A stretch of DNA of 16,444 nt from an uncultured Bacilli bacterium (GTDB lineage: Bacteria > Bacillota_I > Bacilli_A > RF39 > UBA660): the NCBI GenBank assembly GCA_947623705.1, contig CANQHT010000019.1:1-16444 (forward strand). Reading direction: 5' to 3'. Below the pieces are notes generated by a model. The model saw nothing but the letters and a program-made list of their open reading frames with translations. It had not been told where the DNA came from and did no database searches. The position numbers and the translations under genes are program-made. Shown here piece by piece: positions 14,645 to 16,444 of this stretch (its first letter is position 1; each line of letters opens with the position of its first letter).

Positions 14645-14673
14645 TTGATTATCAATTTTATTTTTTTTATAAT
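14645..14673 (+). promoter_or_regulatory. σA promoter of pyrG
   Basis: TTGATT (14645-14650) is followed after exactly 17 bases by a perfect TATAAT (14668-14673). The spacer is T-rich. Transcription should begin on a purine around 14678-14681, so that the RNA begins with AGAGAGCC or a slightly shorter form and reads directly into the leader hairpin. Confidence 0.8.
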
Positions 14674-14683
14674 TAAAGAGAGC

Positions 14684-14716
14684 CGAATAGTTCTCACAAG
14701 AATTATTCGTTTTTTT
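14684..14716 (+). promoter_or_regulatory. pyrG leader attenuator (intrinsic terminator hairpin)
   Basis: CGAATAGTTCT (14684-14694) pairs with AGAATTATTCG (14699-14709) over 11 base pairs, one of them G-U, with loop CACA. Seven T follow (14710-14716). The only transcript that can read it in this direction starts at the pyrG promoter a few bases upstream, because the neighbouring gene is divergent. It therefore sits in the pyrG leader, 28 bases before the ATG. In B. subtilis and relatives, low CTP causes slippage at the transcript start, and the added G residues pair with the terminator arm and let pyrG be transcribed. The same layout is seen here, but not the same start sequence. Confidence 0.8.
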
Positions 14717-14744
14717 ATTTATATTTTGTTTGGGAGGTAATTAT

Positions 14745-16349
14745 ATGGCAAAATATGTATTTGTAACAGGTGGGGTGGTTTCTGGTTTAGGGAAAGGAAT
14801 AACGGCATCAAGTATTGCTCTACTTTTAAAACATCGAGGTTATAAAGTATTTATGCAAAAATTTGACCCTTATTTTAATGTGGATCCCGGGACAATGAAT
14901 CCCATTCAACACGGGGAAGTTTTTGTAACTTATGATGGTTGTGAAACTGATTTAGATTTAGGACATTATGAAAGATTTATTGATGAAGAATTAAATTATA
15001 CTTCAAATATTACAAGTGGGAAAATTTATAAATCTGTTATTGAAAAAGAAAGAAAAGGTGATTATTTAGGGGCCACTGTGCAAATGGTTCCGCATATCAC
15101 TAATGAAATTAAAAATAAAATTTATGAAGCAGCGGCGACGAGTAATGCCGATATTGTTATTACGGAAATTGGTGGTACTGTTGGGGATATTGAATCCCAA
15201 GCCTTTATTGAGGCTTTAAGACAAGTGCAATATGAACTCGGAAAAAATGAAACTTTCTTTGTTCATTGTACTTTAGTTCCTTATATCTTTGGTTCTGATG
15301 AATTAAAAACAAAGCCAACGCAAAATAGTGTTAAAGATTTAAGAAATATGGGGATTAGTCCGGATGCTTTAGTTTGCCGGGCTCCTTATGATACAGGAAT
15401 AAATATTAAAAACAAATTATCTTTATTCTGCTCTATTCCCGTGCAAAATATTATTGATTCTGTAGATGTTAACAATATTTATCAAATACCCCTTAATTAT
15501 TATAAAGAAGGAATTGATACGATTATCTTAAAACAATTTGGTTTACCTTTAAAGAAAATTAATCTAAAAGATTGGGAAGAATTAGTTAATACTGTGGATA
15601 ACTTAAAAGAAGAATTAGAAATTGCTTTAGTAGGTAAATACGTAGAATTACATGATGCTTATCTATCAGTGGCGGAAGCTTTAAAACATGCCGGTTATAA
15701 AGTTAATAAGAAAATTAAAATTAACTGGGTAGATTCTGAAACTTTAGAAAAAGATAAAGTTAATTTAAAAGAAGTCTTTAAAAATGCTAAAGGTATTTTA
15801 GTTCCTGGCGGTTTTGGTTCGAGGGGTATTGAAGGAAAAATCAAAGCGATTAATTATGCCCGAGTTAATAAAATTCCGTTCTTAGGTATCTGTTTAGGAA
15901 TGCAACTGGCCGTTATTGAATTTGCGCGAAATGTTTGTAATATTAAAGATGCTAACTCGACGGAATTTAAACCTTTATGTGAAAATCCCGTTATTGATTT
16001 AATGGCGGATCAAAAAGCTATCATTAATATGGGTGGAACTTTAAGACTAGGTAATTATGAATGTAAATTAGAAAAAAATACTTTAGCTTATAAAGATTAT
16101 AAAACCGATATTATTTTTGAACGACATAGACACCGTTATGAATTTAATAATGCCTACAGAAAAGAATTAGAAGAAAAAGGTTTAGTTTTCTCTGGGATTA
16201 ATCCGAAAGCTAACTTAGTGGAAATTATAGAACTTCCTAATCATCCGCACTTCATTGCGAGTCAATTTCATCCCGAATTTAAAAGTCGCCCTACTAAACC
16301 GCATCCATTATTCTTAAGCTTTATAGAAGCTGCCAATAAAATGAAATAG
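14745..16349 (+). CDS. pyrG: CTP synthase
   Basis: I start at ATG 14745-14747, with GGGAGGT at 14732-14738; the longer frame's TTG at 14730 overlaps that RBS. The 534-residue product matches the usual length of about 535. The N-terminal synthetase domain opens MAKYVFVTGGVVSGLGKG with the P-loop at about 9-18, and continues with FDPYFNVDPGTMNP and the TEIGGTVGDIES motif. The C-terminal class I glutamine amidotransferase has the oxyanion PGGFGSRG, the nucleophile Cys in LGICLGMQ (about residue 380), and His509 and Glu511 in FHPEF. It makes CTP from UTP, ATP and glutamine, the last step of pyrimidine nucleotide synthesis. No key residue is missing. The leader attenuator implies control by CTP. 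Confidence 0.99.
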   Translation: MAKYVFVTGGVVSGLGKGITASSIALLLKHRGYKVFMQKFDPYFNVDPGTMNPIQHGEVFVTYDGCETDLDLGHYERFIDEELNYTSNITSGKIYKSVIEKERKGDYLGATVQMVPHITNEIKNKIYEAAATSNADIVITEIGGTVGDIESQAFIEALRQVQYELGKNETFFVHCTLVPYIFGSDELKTKPTQNSVKDLRNMGISPDALVCRAPYDTGINIKNKLSLFCSIPVQNIIDSVDVNNIYQIPLNYYKEGIDTIILKQFGLPLKKINLKDWEELVNTVDNLKEELEIALVGKYVELHDAYLSVAEALKHAGYKVNKKIKINWVDSETLEKDKVNLKEVFKNAKGILVPGGFGSRGIEGKIKAINYARVNKIPFLGICLGMQLAVIEFARNVCNIKDANSTEFKPLCENPVIDLMADQKAIINMGGTLRLGNYECKLEKNTLAYKDYKTDIIFERHRHRYEFNNAYRKELEEKGLVFSGINPKANLVEIIELPNHPHFIASQFHPEFKSRPTKPHPLFLSFIEAANKMK

Positions 16350-16373
16350 AAAAAAACTTGATTAATTTGGTTC

Positions 16374-16391
16374 TTCCGAAAGTTTTCGGAA
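16374..16391. repeat. perfect 8-bp inverted repeat after pyrG
   Basis: TTCCGAAA-GT-TTTCGGAA is a perfect palindrome with a two-base centre, placed between the pyrG stop and its terminator. It is followed by A, not T, on this strand, so it is not a normal terminator for pyrG. It could stop a transcript coming from beyond the right edge, protect the mRNA 3' end, or be a protein site. Confidence 0.5.
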
Positions 16392-16399
16392 AAAAGTAG

Positions 16400-16425
16400 A
16401 AAGTAGATAGAAATATCTGCTTTTT
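16400..16425 (+). terminator. intrinsic terminator of pyrG
   Basis: GTAGATA (16403-16409) pairs with TATCTGC (16414-16420) across a GAAA tetraloop, with one G-U pair. Three further A-U pairs are possible at the base, and five T follow (16421-16425). Confidence 0.85.
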
Positions 16426-16444
16426 ATAATTTGAAAAAATTGAT

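Noticed and set aside
1..16444. tRNA, rRNA, insertion sequences, prophage or replication origin
   Set aside because: I saw no cloverleaf, rRNA-like stretch, transposase, integrase or DnaA-box cluster anywhere in the window.

Overview
The window is very AT-rich, with strong AGGAGG-type ribosome binding sites, σA-type promoters and many intrinsic terminators. This points to a low-G+C Gram-positive bacterium (Bacillota, Bacilli/Erysipelotrichia-like). A full-length spoIVA implies an endospore-forming lineage or one derived from it. Three short gene neighbourhoods match what I remember of Bacillus: spoIVA followed by hup (HU), dnaD followed by nth, and polA close to mutM. The species cannot be named from the sequence.

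Layout. Positions 2-343 hold the 3' end of a Fic/Doc-type gene on the + strand. It converges on a minus-strand gene for a membrane protein with a probable OB-fold (362-1375). Next come hup (1467-1739) and spoIVA (1945-3423) on the minus strand, each with its own terminator. Positions 3485-5749 look like a small accessory block on the minus strand: a membrane-anchored XRE-type regulator, a secreted protein of unknown function, and an untracked 53-codon ORF that ends just before a strong terminator. A DNA-repair and information-processing operon follows on the minus strand: mutM, cca, dnaD, nth (8961 down to 5816), with tight spacing or overlaps. A divergent metallophosphoesterase gene (9069-9953) ends in three tandem 23-bp repeats that separate it from the convergent polA (12586 down to 10037).

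Upstream of polA, on the same strand, is a self-contained two-gene cassette with its own strong RBS and terminator: an AAA-family SMC/OLD-like ATPase (14497-13286) overlapping an RloB-family gene (13298-12705). This pairing resembles RloA/RloB and AbiL-type phage defence and is the clearest candidate defence system here. Divergent from it is pyrG (14745-16349), with a good σA promoter and an 11-bp intrinsic terminator in its leader. That arrangement matches CTP-dependent attenuation of pyrG, but the expected GGG at the transcript start is replaced by a GAGAG dinucleotide run just before the first C.

Several starts differ from the longest open frame: pyrG, the metallophosphoesterase, dnaD and the secreted protein are each better started at a downstream codon with a well-placed Shine-Dalgarno sequence.
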